This document shows, in pieces, positions 16,719 through 26,329 of a stretch of DNA of 64,000 nucleotides (positions are counted from its first letter, which is position 1; the number at the start of each line of letters is the position of its first letter). The stretch covers positions 8,060,001 through 8,124,000 of the forward strand of contig NZ_CP163525.1 of NCBI RefSeq assembly GCF_041080655.1, given 5' to 3'. Both the position numbers and the translations under genes were made by a program. Under the pieces are notes generated by a model, which made no database searches, was not told the DNA's origin, and saw only the letters and a list, made by a program, of their open reading frames with translations. The stretch is from Streptomyces sp. CG4. GTDB taxonomy: Bacteria; Actinomycetota; Actinomycetes; Streptomycetales; Streptomycetaceae.

Positions 16719-17828
16719 TCAACCGGTTCGGTAGGGAGCCGCTCGCTCGCCCGCGATGCTCAGGCCCAGGCCTGGTGCCTGTGCCTGGCCGACAGCGAGG
16801 GAGCCGCCCTCAGCGTCCAAGGTGCCGTCGAAGAGCAGCCGCTCGATCCTGACGTGGTCGTGGAACCATTCCAGATGGCGCAGATTGGGCACCGCGGCCG
16901 CAGCGTGCACGTGGACGTGCGGGGCGCAGTGGCCCGAGATCTCCAGGCCGTGGCTCTGGGCCAGAGCGGCGACGCGTAGCCCTTCCGTGATGCCGCCGCA
17001 CCGCGTGACGTCGGCCTGGAGGCAGTCGACGGCGCGGGCGGCGAGCATGTGCCGGAAGTACGACAGCGTGTAGCCGTACTCGCCGGCCGTGACGTCGGGC
17101 GTGACCTGGGTGCGGATGGCGGCCAGGGCATCGGGATGGTCGGAGGAGACAGGTTCCTCGAACCACACGACGCCTTCGTCGGCGAGACCCGCGGCCACAC
17201 GGACCGCCTGCTTCATGCCGTAGCCGCCGTTGGCGTCCACGTACAGCCCGGTCTTCGGCCCGACGACGGCGCGCGCCTGGGTGACGCGGCGCAGGTCCCG
17301 GTCCTCGCATCGGCCCCACGACTCCCCGATCTTGATCTTGACGCGCGGTATGCCCTCCGTCTCCACCCAGCCGCGCAACTGCCGCTCCAGACGGCTGTCG
17401 TCGTAGGCGGTGAAGCCGCCGCTGCCGTAGACAGGCACGTCGTCGCGGGCCGCTCCGAGAAGCTGGACCAGAGGAAGGCCGAGCACACGTGCCTTGGCGT
17501 CCCACAGGGCGATGTCGACGGCGGAGAGGGCCTGGGCCGCGACACCGGGCAGACCCGCGTTGCGTACGGCGCGGGCCATGGCCTCGTTCGCCCGGGGTAC
17601 GTCGAGAACGGAGACGCCGGTGACGACGTCCGCGAGCAGGCCGTCGATGACACGGGCCGCGGCGGGCGGGGCGTACGTGTAGCCGAGGCCGGTGACCGTC
17701 CCGCAGTGGACGGTGGCCAGGACCAGGGTGGTGCTGTCCCAGGCGAGGGTGCCGTCCGCCTCGGGCGTGTCGGTGGGGACGGTGTAGACCTCGCTGGTCA
17801 GGCGTTCCACCGGCCGGGCGTCCGTCAC
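16719..17828 (-). CDS. enolase-superfamily (mandelate racemase-type) enzyme
   Basis: 369 residues. The capping domain is followed by a TIM barrel with the expected residues: RVKIKIG (KxK general base), YVDANGGYG, WFEEPVSSDH and TAGEYGYTL (three metal ligands Asp, Glu, Glu), LQADVTRCGGITE, and SGHCAPHVHVH (His side of the barrel). This matches the mandelate-racemase/muconate-lactonising subgroup that abstracts protons next to carboxylates, usually sugar acid dehydratases. Substrate unknown. The GTG start at 17826-17828 overlaps the stop of the ThDP enzyme gene, so both are cotranscribed. Confidence 0.85.
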   Translation of the reverse strand: MTDARPVERLTSEVYTVPTDTPEADGTLAWDSTTLVLATVHCGTVTGLGYTYAPPAAARVIDGLLADVVTGVSVLDVPRANEAMARAVRNAGLPGVAAQALSAVDIALWDAKARVLGLPLVQLLGAARDDVPVYGSGGFTAYDDSRLERQLRGWVETEGIPRVKIKIGESWGRCEDRDLRRVTQARAVVGPKTGLYVDANGGYGMKQAVRVAAGLADEGVVWFEEPVSSDHPDALAAIRTQVTPDVTAGEYGYTLSYFRHMLAARAVDCLQADVTRCGGITEGLRVAALAQSHGLEISGHCAPHVHVHAAAAVPNLRHLEWFHDHVRIERLLFDGTLDAEGGSLAVGQAQAPGLGLSIAGERAAPYRTG

Positions 17829-19615
17829 CGGTGGCCTCCGGGCAGGAACTCCTGAACCTTGGCCCTGAAGCCCTGCCGGATCATGGCGGCCCGGTCGCTG
17901 TCGCCCTTGAGGACGGATGCCGCGGCTGCTTCGATCTGGTCGAGCGTGGCATGCGGCGGGATCGGAGGTACGGCGGGGTCGGTCACGAAGTCGAGCACGC
18001 CGGGGCGGTCGGCCGCCAGGGCGGCCTCCCAGGCACCCGTCACACCGTCTGGCTTCTCGATCCGCATGCCGGCCAGGCCGAGCGAGCGGGCGAAGTCGGC
18101 GTACCCGACGTCGGGGATCGACTGCGAGGGCAGGAACTGCGGGGCGCCCTCCATCGCGCGCATCTCCCAGGTCACCTGGTTGAGGTCCCGGTTGTTGAAG
18201 ACGGCGACGATCAGTCGCGGATCGGCCCAGTCCCGCCAGTACTTGGCGACGGTGATCAGCTCGGCCATGCCGTTCATCTGCATCGCCCCGTCACCGACCA
18301 GGGCGATCGCCGGCCGGTCGCCGTGCGCGAACTTCGCGCCGATGGCGTACGGCACGCCGGGCCCCATGGTGGCCAGCGTCCCCGACAGCGAGCCGCGCAT
18401 CGCGCCGCGCAGCTTCAGGTGCCGGGCGTACCAGTTGGCGGCCGAGCCCGAGTCGGAGGACAGGATGACGTCGTCCGGGAGCAGTCCGCTGAGCGCGTGG
18501 GTGACGTACTCCGGGTTGACCGGGTCGGCCTCGACGGTGGCCCGCCGTTCCATCACCTCCCACCAGCGTGCCACGTTGTCCTCGATCGTCTTCTGCCACG
18601 TCCGGTCCTCGGTCTGCTCCAGCAGCGGCAGCAGCCGGCGCAGCGTGCGTGCGGCGTCGCCGACGAGGTTGACCTCGAACGGGTAGCGCAGCCCGACCAT
18701 GTGCGGGTCGATGTCGATCTGCACGGCCCGTGCCTGGCCGAACTCCGGCAGGAACTGCGTGTAAGGGAAGGACGAACCGATCACGAGCAGCGTGTCGCAG
18801 TCGCGCATCATCTCGTACGACGGCCGGGTGCCCAGCAGGCCGATGGCGCCGGTGACGTAGGGCAGGTCGTCGTCCAGGGTGTCCTTGCCCAGCAGGGCCT
18901 TGGCGACTCCGGCGCCGAGCCGCTCGGCGACCTCCGTGACCTCCGTTCGCGCGCCGCGCGCGCCCTGGCCGATCAGGACGGCCGTCTTCCCGCCCGAGTT
19001 GAGTACATCGGCGGCTCGTTGCAGGTCGTCGTCGTCCGGCACCGCCGTGGAGTGCGGCATGCCGAGGCTGGAGGGGACCATCTTGAAGGCGTGCTCGGGC
19101 GGCGAGTAGTCCAGTTCCTGGACGTCGGCGGGGACGATCAGGGCCGTCACCGAGCGGCGTGCCATCGCCGTGCGCAGCGCGCGGTCGAGGACGTTCGGGA
19201 GCTGCTCGGGGACGGTGACCATCTCGCAGAAGTCCGAGGCGACGTCCTTGTACAGGCTGATGAGGTCGACTTCCTGCTGGTACGAGCCGCCCATGGCGCT
19301 GCGGTTGGTCTGCCCGACGATCGCGACCACGGGCACGTGGTCGAGTTTGGCGTCGTACAGGCCGTTGAGGAGGTGGATGGCGCCGGGGCCGGAGGTCGCG
19401 GCGCAGACACCGACCCGGCCGGAGAACTTGGCGTATCCCACGGCCTCGAAGGCGGACATCTCCTCGTGGCGGGACTGGACGAAGCGGGGGTTGTTCTCGG
19501 CTCGCCCCCAGGCGGCGAGGAGACCGTTGATCCCGTCGCCGGGATAGGCGAAGACATGCTCCACGTCCCACTCGCGCAGGCGCTGGAGGATGTAGTCGGA
19601 CACCTTCGTCGACAT
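17825..19615 (-). CDS. ThDP-dependent pyruvate oxidase/dehydrogenase-like enzyme (PoxB type)
   Basis: 596 residues with the three-domain layout of the family. N-terminal PYR domain: FVQSRHEEMSAFEAVGYAKF (the essential Glu near residue 51), CAATSGPGAIHLLNGLYDAK. Central domain: AVLIGQGARGA, GSSFPYTQFLP. C-terminal PP domain: LVGDGAMQMNGMAELITVAK through LIVAVFNNRDLNQV (GDG...NN ThDP-Mg motif). The end is short and not clearly a lipid-binding PoxB peptide. Likely reaction: decarboxylation of pyruvate or a related 2-oxo acid to acetate at the membrane. The flanking Fe-S flavoprotein could supply pyruvate from D-lactate. Confidence 0.85.
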   Translation of the reverse strand: MSTKVSDYILQRLREWDVEHVFAYPGDGINGLLAAWGRAENNPRFVQSRHEEMSAFEAVGYAKFSGRVGVCAATSGPGAIHLLNGLYDAKLDHVPVVAIVGQTNRSAMGGSYQQEVDLISLYKDVASDFCEMVTVPEQLPNVLDRALRTAMARRSVTALIVPADVQELDYSPPEHAFKMVPSSLGMPHSTAVPDDDDLQRAADVLNSGGKTAVLIGQGARGARTEVTEVAERLGAGVAKALLGKDTLDDDLPYVTGAIGLLGTRPSYEMMRDCDTLLVIGSSFPYTQFLPEFGQARAVQIDIDPHMVGLRYPFEVNLVGDAARTLRRLLPLLEQTEDRTWQKTIEDNVARWWEVMERRATVEADPVNPEYVTHALSGLLPDDVILSSDSGSAANWYARHLKLRGAMRGSLSGTLATMGPGVPYAIGAKFAHGDRPAIALVGDGAMQMNGMAELITVAKYWRDWADPRLIVAVFNNRDLNQVTWEMRAMEGAPQFLPSQSIPDVGYADFARSLGLAGMRIEKPDGVTGAWEAALAADRPGVLDFVTDPAVPPIPPHATLDQIEAAAASVLKGDSDRAAMIRQGFRAKVQEFLPGGHR

Positions 19616-19651
19616 GGTTCGCGATCCTTTCCGGCGGGGGTGCAGTTGCGG

Positions 19652-22600
19652 TTACCGGCGGCGCAGCGTTCGTACGGCGAGTGGACCGGCCGTCGCGAGG
19701 AGTGCGGCGGTGCCGGCCGCCGTCGCCCAACGGGCTCCGGCGGACGGTGGCTCGGGGCGGGCGGCGAGGCGTTCGGGTTGTTCGGCGGGCAGGTTGCCGG
19801 CGAGACCGAGAGCCAGCGCCTCGGCCAGGTGCAGGGCCCGGCGCCCGGTGCCGCCCTGCTCGATCTGGGTGCGGCAACTGAAGCCGTCGGCGAGCACGAG
19901 GGCGCTCGGCGCCGCCGCGCGGACGGACGGCAGGACCCCCAGCTCGCCTATCGCCAGGGACACGTCGTGATGGCCCCGTTCGAAGCCGAAGTTGCCGGCC
20001 AGGCCGCAGCAGCCCTCGTCCAGGACATCGGCGTCCAGGCCGGCGCGGCGCATCAGCTCACGATCGGCGTCGAACTTCATGACCGCGTGCTGGTGGCAGT
20101 GGGTCTGCACGGTCGCCTGCCTGGCCAGTCGGGGCGGACTCCATGTGGCGGGCGCGTGCTCAACCAGTTGCTCGGCGAAGGTGCGCGTCTGCTTCGCCAG
20201 CCGCCGCACGTCCTCGTCGCCGGGGAGCAGTTCGGGGGCGTCGGAGCGGAACACGGCCGTGCAGGACGGCTCCAGGCCGATGACGGGGGTTCCCGCGTCG
20301 AGATAGGGACGCAGTGCCCGCGTGGTGCGGCGCAACACCCGCTGGGCCGTGGCGAGTTGGCCCGTGGAGATCCACGTCAGCCCGCAGCACAGGGGCGTGT
20401 CGGGTACGGCGACCCGGAATCCGGCGTCTTCGAGGAGCCGTGCCGCGGAGACCGCCACCGACGGATGGAAGTGGTTGCTGAAGGTGTCCGGCCACAGGAG
20501 TACCGTCGCCGGATCGGCCGGGTCGGGCCGCTGCCTGCCGTTCTCCTGCCACCAGTGCACGAACGACCGCTCGGCGAAGAGCGGAGCCGTCCTGTCCGGT
20601 TCGACGCCGGCGAGCCACCGTCCCGTCCGGCCGAGGCCCGGGGCGTCCAGCACGGCGTTCGCCAACCAGGGGACGTGAGAGGCCAGCTGTGCCCACAGCG
20701 GCAGCCAGCCCAGCGAGTAGTGGGCGGCGGGGCGGAGCCGGCCGGCGTAGTGGTGGGAGAGGAACTCCGCCTTGTACGTGGCCATGTCCACGCCGGTCGG
20801 GCAGTCGGACTTGCATCCCTTGCAGGCCAGGCACAGGTCCAGGGCGTCGCGCACCTCGGTCGAGCGCCACCCGTCGGTGACCGTGGAGTCCGGATGCCCG
20901 TCGAGCATCTCGAACAGCAGCCGCGCCCGGCCCCGGGTGGAGTGCTCCTCCTCCCGTGTGGCCCGGTAGGAGGGACACATCACGCCGCCACGCCGGCTGC
21001 GGCAGTTGCCGATGCCCACGCAGCGCAGCACCGCCCGGGTGAAGGAGTGGTCGTCCTCGGGATACCCGAAGCGGGTCTCCGGGTCGGCGGGACGCCAGTC
21101 CCCACCCAGACGCAACTCGCTGTCGACCGGGTTCGGGTCGACGACCTTGCCCGGATTCATCCGGTTGTCCGGGTCGAACAAGGCCTTCAGCTCGCCGAAG
21201 GCGGTCACCAGCCGTTCGCCGAACATCCGGGTGAGCAGCTGACCGCGGGCCTGACCGTCCCCGTGCTCACCCGACAGCGAGCCGCCGTAGGACGTGACGA
21301 GATCGGCGGCCCGCTCCACGAACCGGCGGAAGTCCGCGACGCCCTGGGCGGTCCGCAGCCCGAACGGGATGCGGGTGTGCACACAGCCCTGCCCGAAGTG
21401 GCCGTACAGGGAAGGGTCGTCGTAGTCGAACTCGTCGAACAGGCGCTTCAGATCCCGCAGATAGTTACCCAGCCGTTCCGGCGGTACGGCCGAGTCCTCC
21501 CAGCCCTCCCAGGTCTCCCGGTCGTCCGGCGGGCGTGCCGTCACCCCGAGGCCGGCCTCCCGGGCCCTGAGCATCTCCTGCTCGCGCGAGGGTTGGTCGG
21601 AGAAGGCGACCGAGAGGTCGTGCTCGGCGCGGCCGATCGCCTTCAGCAGGGCGTGGGCCTGCTCGTCCACGTCCTCCTGGCTGTCCCCGGAGAACTGCGT
21701 GAGCAGCCAGCTGTCACCCTGGGGGAGGGCGGCGAGCGAGTCGAGATAGGCGTGCTCCTCGCGCATCAGCTGGGCCATGCGGCCGTCCAGAGCCTCCAGT
21801 TGGGTGGGGGCGCAGTGCTCCAGCAGATGAGGCACGTCATCCGCGGCCCGGCAGATGTCGTCGTACCCGAGCACGAGCAGCGACTGGCAGGGGGGCACCG
21901 GGACGAGATCGAGTTCGGCGTGCAGGACGGTCACCAGGGTGCCTTCGCTGCCGACCAGGGCCCGTGCGACGTCGAAGCCGTTTTCCGGGAGCAACGAGTC
22001 GAGGTTGTAGCCGGAGACCCGGCGTGGGATCTTCGGGTAGCCGCGCCGGATGTCGGCCAGGTAGGTAGCGACGATCCGGTCCAGGCCGTCGTAGATCTCC
22101 GCCCGCCGCCCGCGCTCCGCGGCGATCCGCGCACGCTCGGCCCGGCCGGTGGGTCCCACCCACATGCGCAGCCCGTCGTAGGTCATGACCTCCAGCCGGC
22201 GTACGTTGTCGGCCGTCTTGCCGTAGGCCTGCGCGGAGGCGCCGCACGAGTTGTTGCCGATCATGCCGCCCAGGGCGCAGTGGCTGTGTGTCGAGGGCTT
22301 AGGGCCGAACTGCAGCCGGTGATCGGTGAGCCGGCGGTTGAGTTCGTCGAGGACGATGCCCGGCTCGACGACACAGGTGCGGGCCTCGGGGTCGACGGCG
22401 ACGAGGTGGTCGCAGTACTTGGTCCAGTCGATCACGACGGCCGTGTTGGTGCTCTGCCCGGCCAGGCTGGTGCCTCCGCCGCGCGACAGCACGGGCGCGT
22501 CGAACCGGGCGCAGATCTCCACCGCGTGGGCTCCCGCCTCGACTGACCGGGGGACGACCACGCCGAGGGGTACCTGCCGGTAGTTGGAGCCGTCGGTGGC

Positions 22601-22705
22601 GTAGGCACCCCGGCTCCCCGCATCGAACCGGACCTCGGCGTCGGCCCCGGCGCGCAGGGCCGCGGCCAGTGCGTCGAGGCTGGTTCCACGGATGCGTTCA
22701 GTCAT
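19652..22705 (-). CDS. fused FAD-binding oxidase and Fe-S/CCG protein (D-lactate/glycolate dehydrogenase-like)
   Basis: 1017 residues from the ATG at 22703-22705. N-terminal FAD-binding type 4 domain: DAPVLSRGGGTSLAGQSTNT, ALGGMIGNNSCGASAQAYGK, then the FAD-oxidase C-terminal part with GGSLSGEHGDGQARG. Next come cysteine clusters CVGIGNCRSRRGGVMCPSY and CLACKGCKSDCPTGVDM (4Fe-4S), and two CCG-type segments (DTPLCCGLTWISTGQ, DEGCCGLAGNFGFERGHHDV). This GlcD-GlcF-like fusion oxidises D-2-hydroxy acids and passes electrons to the respiratory chain. Its ATG overlaps the stop of the truncated isochorismatase frame (ATGA). A short hydrophobic C-terminus (AAGTAALLATAGPLAV) may touch the membrane. 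Confidence 0.87.
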   Translation of the reverse strand: MTERIRGTSLDALAAALRAGADAEVRFDAGSRGAYATDGSNYRQVPLGVVVPRSVEAGAHAVEICARFDAPVLSRGGGTSLAGQSTNTAVVIDWTKYCDHLVAVDPEARTCVVEPGIVLDELNRRLTDHRLQFGPKPSTHSHCALGGMIGNNSCGASAQAYGKTADNVRRLEVMTYDGLRMWVGPTGRAERARIAAERGRRAEIYDGLDRIVATYLADIRRGYPKIPRRVSGYNLDSLLPENGFDVARALVGSEGTLVTVLHAELDLVPVPPCQSLLVLGYDDICRAADDVPHLLEHCAPTQLEALDGRMAQLMREEHAYLDSLAALPQGDSWLLTQFSGDSQEDVDEQAHALLKAIGRAEHDLSVAFSDQPSREQEMLRAREAGLGVTARPPDDRETWEGWEDSAVPPERLGNYLRDLKRLFDEFDYDDPSLYGHFGQGCVHTRIPFGLRTAQGVADFRRFVERAADLVTSYGGSLSGEHGDGQARGQLLTRMFGERLVTAFGELKALFDPDNRMNPGKVVDPNPVDSELRLGGDWRPADPETRFGYPEDDHSFTRAVLRCVGIGNCRSRRGGVMCPSYRATREEEHSTRGRARLLFEMLDGHPDSTVTDGWRSTEVRDALDLCLACKGCKSDCPTGVDMATYKAEFLSHHYAGRLRPAAHYSLGWLPLWAQLASHVPWLANAVLDAPGLGRTGRWLAGVEPDRTAPLFAERSFVHWWQENGRQRPDPADPATVLLWPDTFSNHFHPSVAVSAARLLEDAGFRVAVPDTPLCCGLTWISTGQLATAQRVLRRTTRALRPYLDAGTPVIGLEPSCTAVFRSDAPELLPGDEDVRRLAKQTRTFAEQLVEHAPATWSPPRLARQATVQTHCHQHAVMKFDADRELMRRAGLDADVLDEGCCGLAGNFGFERGHHDVSLAIGELGVLPSVRAAAPSALVLADGFSCRTQIEQGGTGRRALHLAEALALGLAGNLPAEQPERLAARPEPPSAGARWATAAGTAALLATAGPLAVRTLRRR

Positions 22706-23037
22706 GATCGTATTCCCCCTGGGAGCAGTGGACTGTCCGGTACGGGCCGTGTGCTTGCCGTGGCGATCAGGGTGCCCATGCCGGCGTGCGGCCGAGCCGA
22801 CGCCCGTTCCGGCAGCTCCCCGTAGTGGGAGCGGCACGTCCCGAAGCCGTCGTTCGCGTAGATCACCAGAACGTCCGCCTTCCGGGCCCGGCCGCGAGGC
22901 TCGGCCAGGACGGGCACGGCGCGCTCGGCGGCCGGCACCGGCAGCACGGCGTGCTCGTGGTCGTACGCGTTGATCGTGTCGATCACGACGAGTGTGTTGC
23001 CGTCGGTCTCCGCGGGTCCGGGCACGGTGTCCACCAC
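22702..23037 (-). pseudogene. isochorismatase-family hydrolase, C-terminally truncated
   Basis: The first 75 residues match cysteine hydrolases of the isochorismatase fold: NTLVVIDTINAYDHEHAVLP, with the family's catalytic Asp in VVIDTINAYDH, and ADVLVIYANDGFGTCRSHYG. The protein then becomes unrelated (GTLIATASTRPVPDSPLLPG) and stops at 111 residues, where the family has about 180 with the catalytic Lys and Cys. The missing part is deleted, not frameshifted. The stop overlaps the start of the flavoprotein gene, so translation of this stub may still feed coupling. Confidence 0.7.
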
Positions 23038-23046
23038 CTCGCGCGG

Positions 23047-24002
23047 TCAGTCCCGAAGCCGGGGCAGGACCTTGGTGCGGTAGAAGTCGAAGAAGCCCTG
23101 CTGGTCCGCGCCGATCTGGTTGACGTACACACCGTCGAAGCCCGCGTCGACGAACGCGGACAGCGCCTCGACGTGGGCGTCCGGATCGTCGCCGCATCGC
23201 ACGGCCCGGGCCACCCGCTCCTCGGTGACCAGCTCGGAGGCCTGCTCGAAGTGGGTCGGGGTGGGCAGGACCTGCGGGAGTTCGCCGGGCAGCTGCTCGG
23301 TGGCCCACAGGCGGTGCGCGGTGCGGACCGCCTCCCGCTCGTCCGTGCCCCAGCACACCTTCAGCCCGCCGTACACCGGTTTGCTCCCGCCGCCACCTCG
23401 CCGGAAACGCTCCACCACGGCCTCATCGGGCGCCATGGTGATCAGCCCGTCACCGACGCGGGCCGCGACCTCGGCGGCCTGTGGGCCGAAGGCCGACACA
23501 TCGATCGGCACCGGTTCGTCCGGGACCGTGTACAGGCGGGCGTTCTCGACGGTGTAGTGCTTGCCGTGGTGGCTGATCTGCTCCCCGGTCAACAGCCGCC
23601 GGATGATCTGGAGGGCCTCCTCCAGCATCTCCAGCCGTACCGGTACCTCCGGCCAGACGGCGCCGAGGATGTGCTCGTTGAGCGCCTCGCCGGTACCCAC
23701 GCCCAGCCGGAAGCGCCCGTCCAGCTGCACCGCGCTGGTCGCGGCGGCCTGGGCGATCACCGCGGGTGGGTGCGCAGCAGCGGACAGGTGACTGCCGTTT
23801 CCACGGGCAGCGACACCGCCTGTGACAGAGCGCCGATCACCGACCACACGAACGGGCTCTGGCCCTGCTGGCCGTTCCACGGGTGATAGTGGTCCGATAT
23901 CCACAGCGACTCGAAGCCGGCCTGCTCGGCCATGCGTGCCTGCTCGACAAGGTCCGCCGGGCCGTGCTCCTCGCACGACAGGAAGTATCCGAAGCCGGGC
24001 AT
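23047..24002 (-). pseudogene. F420-dependent LLM-class oxidoreductase (G6PDH-like group), frameshifted
   Basis: From the ATG at 24000-24002: MPGFGYFLSCEEHGPADLVE, ESLWISDHYHPWNGQQGQSP, FVWSVIGALSQAVSLPV and TAVTCPLLRTHP, then a missing base near 23765 and continuation in another frame with AVIAQAAATSAVQLDGRFRL, GVGTGEALNEHILG and DGLITMAPDEAVVERF to 23047. These motifs are those of the F420-dependent glucose-6-phosphate-dehydrogenase-like family. About 317 residues if repaired. First gene of the catabolic operon, tightly spaced before the isochorismatase stub. Confidence 0.8.
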
Positions 24003-24345
24003 CGCGCCTCCCAGAGGGAACATGTCGGTGATCCTGGACGCGCCGGGTACCCCCCGGATCGGCAGGTCTAACTGGGTGCGTCCGTGGTGCCGTCCTGAAT
24101 GGGCGATACGGGCACATGTCTTTCGGCCCCGGCAGCCCGGACGGTCACTCCCGGGAAGGGGGCAGAGCGGCCCAGGTCGCCCAGGTTGAATCTCGCGGCG
24201 GATGGCGGTCCCGTGCCATTGCTTGCATGCGGTTGATGCACCGCTCAGCCGCATACATCAATCGAACCTGGATATTCCGGCTGCGGGGGCGGCGCCGATC
24301 CCATCAGATCCGATGGGCTATGGGGCCGCAGTTCGGCAGCCGCCG
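24003..24345. other. intergenic stretch between two reverse-strand genes
   Basis: 343 bases that should hold the promoter of the catabolic operon. I see no gene. A small imperfect dyad (GTTGATGCACC ... CATACATCAATC, near 24229-24266) is the only structure noted. Confidence 0.35.
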
Positions 24346-25035
24346 TCATGCCAGCGGGCTCCGTGGTAGCGAGGCGAGCAGGTGGGCCGGGTCCGCGAAG
24401 ACGGCTTCGGCGCCGGCCTCCTCCAGCTCGTTACGCGGAATGCCGCCACAGAGAAGCCCCACGCACCGCACGCCCGCACGGCTGCCCGCCCGCATGTCCC
24501 ACACGGTGTCGCCGACGAACACAGCACGCTCCGCCGGGATCCCGGCCAGCTCCAAGGCCCTCTCCACGGGCTCGGGGGCCGGTTTGCCCTTGGTGACGTC
24601 ATCGGCACTCGCTGTCGCCGTGATCGCGTCGTCCGCGTCGATCGCACGCCGCAGCGCAGACAGCTCGCTGCCACTCGCCGATGTGGCGAGGACGACCGTC
24701 CAGCCGTCTGTGGCCAGCCGCCGCAGCAGACGTCCCGCGCCCGGCAGCGCGGCGAGGAGTTCGAAATGCTGGGCATAGAGCGTCTTGTGGGCTGCTCTGA
24801 GATCGGCACCTTCCTCCTCGGCCCGGTCCGAACCGAGAAGATGGGCGACAAGGTCCTCTGAACCGAGCCCGACCGCCCGATGGATCGCGTGCGTCGGCAC
24901 TCGGTGGCCTGCCTGACGGAACGCCTCCCACCAGGTCACGACGTGCAGATGATTGGTGTCGACGAGAGTTCCGTCCACATCGAACACGGCTGCGCGGCCG
25001 TTGTCGTTGCCCGAATGGCTCTTGATTGTGGACAT
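24346..25035 (-). CDS. HAD-superfamily phosphatase
   Basis: About 229 residues from MSTIKSHSGNDN. HAD motifs in order: AVFDVDGTLVDT (I, nucleophile Asp), VVLATSASGSELSAL (II), GKPAPEPVERAL (III, Lys), VFVGDTVWDMRAG (IV). The cap domain lies between I and II (DTNHLHVVTWWEAFRQAGHR), typical of subfamily IA phosphoglycolate/sugar-phosphate phosphatases. Substrate unknown. Apparently intact. Confidence 0.87.
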   Translation of the reverse strand: MSTIKSHSGNDNGRAAVFDVDGTLVDTNHLHVVTWWEAFRQAGHRVPTHAIHRAVGLGSEDLVAHLLGSDRAEEEGADLRAAHKTLYAQHFELLAALPGAGRLLRRLATDGWTVVLATSASGSELSALRRAIDADDAITATASADDVTKGKPAPEPVERALELAGIPAERAVFVGDTVWDMRAGSRAGVRCVGLLCGGIPRNELEEAGAEAVFADPAHLLASLPRSPLA

Positions 25036-25148
25036 GACGAGACTCCTCTGGATGTCATGACCGGCCACCTCAGCCTGGCTCGAGTGGCTGCCGGGTTCCC
25101 GCCAAGGCGGTATGGCACGCACGGCCCCTGCCATGGGGGAGGACAGCT

Positions 25149-25174
25149 GTCTTCGCCGCACTCTTCCTGGGTAC
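25149..25174 (+). promoter_or_regulatory. candidate SigB/SigH-type promoter of the SRPBCC gene
   Basis: GTCT (25149-25152), 16 bases, GGGTAC (25169-25174), ending 37 bases before the start codon. Fits GNNT-N14-16-GGGTAC. Confidence 0.5.
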
Positions 25175-25211
25175 CCGGTGCTCCCCACCACGAGCCGACA
25201 AGGAGGAACCC

Positions 25212-25688
25212 ATGAGTTCGGTCAAGGAAACGGTCGACGTGGCGGCCCCGCTCCGCATCGCGTACAACCAGTGGACTCAGTTCGAGGAATTCCCCCTCTT
25301 CATGGAAGGCGTCGACGAGGTCAGGCAACTCGACGACCGCCACAACCACTGGACCACCAGTATCGGCGGGGTACGGCGCGAGTTCGACACGGAGATCGTC
25401 GATCAGCTTCCGGACGACCGCATCACCTGGCGATCCGTCGCGGGAGACACCCGGCAGCGCGGATCGGTCCGGTTCGAGCGCATCGACGAGACGCACACAC
25501 GTGTGGAACTCACGATGGATGTCGAGCCGACAGGCATCGCCGAGAAAGGCGCGGACGCGCTGGGCATGATCGACCGGAGGGTCAAAGGCGACCTGAGCCG
25601 CTTCAAGGACTACCTCGAAAGCCGCGGCCGCGAGAGCGGCGGCTGGCGCGGCCGCATCCGCCCCGCAGACCCCGGCTCTCCTCTCTGA
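25212..25688 (+). CDS. SRPBCC-superfamily (polyketide cyclase/START-like) protein
   Basis: 158 residues, ATG preceded by AAGGAGGAA. The SRPBCC fold is recognisable: SSVKETVDVAAPLRIAYNQW, TQFEEFPLFMEGVDEVRQLD, ITWRSVAGDTRQRGSVRFER, THTRVELTMDVEPTG and a C-terminal helix MIDRRVKGDLSRFKDYLESR. These single-domain Streptomyces proteins bind hydrophobic ligands and are often stress-induced; ligand unknown. A stress-type promoter motif sits upstream, consistent with that. Confidence 0.87.
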   Translation: MSSVKETVDVAAPLRIAYNQWTQFEEFPLFMEGVDEVRQLDDRHNHWTTSIGGVRREFDTEIVDQLPDDRITWRSVAGDTRQRGSVRFERIDETHTRVELTMDVEPTGIAEKGADALGMIDRRVKGDLSRFKDYLESRGRESGGWRGRIRPADPGSPL

Positions 25689-25928
25689 CGAGGTGCACGG
25701 GCATCCTCGACGTACCCGAGCCCTCGATGGCGCACGCCCGGGTCGGGCCCCGGGCTCGCTGTCGGCCGGGCTCGGTCGCGGCGCACGGTGGCGTCGGCAG
25801 GGCCCGGCGTGAACCGCCGATGAGGTGGTACCGCGCCACCTGCGAGTTGCGGTGTGCAAGGGCCTGCGCCGGGCGGCACAGACCAACCGAACGGACGAAA
25901 GGCGGAACGCACGAGGGGACACGGCGGA

Positions 25929-26320
25929 ATGCTGCTCGACGAGGTGATAGCCGACCACCGCGAGGTCGAGGAGATGTTCGGCCGCCTCCAGGCCATTCCC
26001 ACGGGCGGCCGGCAACTGCGTGACCTCTCGGACGAGCTCACCACGGAGCTGGGGGTGCTGCACCCGGTCGCCGAGGAGCAGTACCTGCACGCGGCGGTGC
26101 GCGAACACACCGAGGGCGGCGCCCGGCTCGCGGACAAGGAGATCGCCGACCACGGCCGCGTCGAGAAGATCCTCGGGCCAAGGCCATGGCCCCCACTCGC
26201 CCACACCCCTCCGCGCCGAGCAACCCGACAGCCAGCAAGCTCCTCTCGCCGGGCGCCGGCTGGTGGACCGGACCCGCGACTTCGCCACCGGCCGCGGCAA
26301 GTCCTGGCCCGGGGTTTCGG
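25929..26320 (+). pseudogene. hemerythrin-domain protein with internal deletion and frameshifts
   Basis: From the ATG at 25929: MLLDEVIADHREVEEMFGRL, LHPVAEEQYLHAAVREHTEG and LADKEIADHGRVEKILG, with His and Glu residues of a hemerythrin-type diiron four-helix bundle. Homology then jumps, in another frame, to AMAPTRPHPSAPSNPTASKL and, after one more shift, LVDRTRDFATGRGKSW, which I recognise as the usual C-terminus of Streptomyces hemerythrin proteins. The middle (about 50-60 residues with the last helix ligands) is deleted. The frame as written ends at 26396 with unrelated residues. Confidence 0.72.
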
Positions 26321-26329
26321 CGACGTGCC

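Noticed and set aside
17831..22546. A 1571-codon open frame on the plus strand.
   Set aside because: Exactly antisense to the ThDP enzyme and the Fe-S flavoprotein; its translation is low-complexity Arg/Gly/Val-rich and typical of antisense frames in GC-rich DNA.
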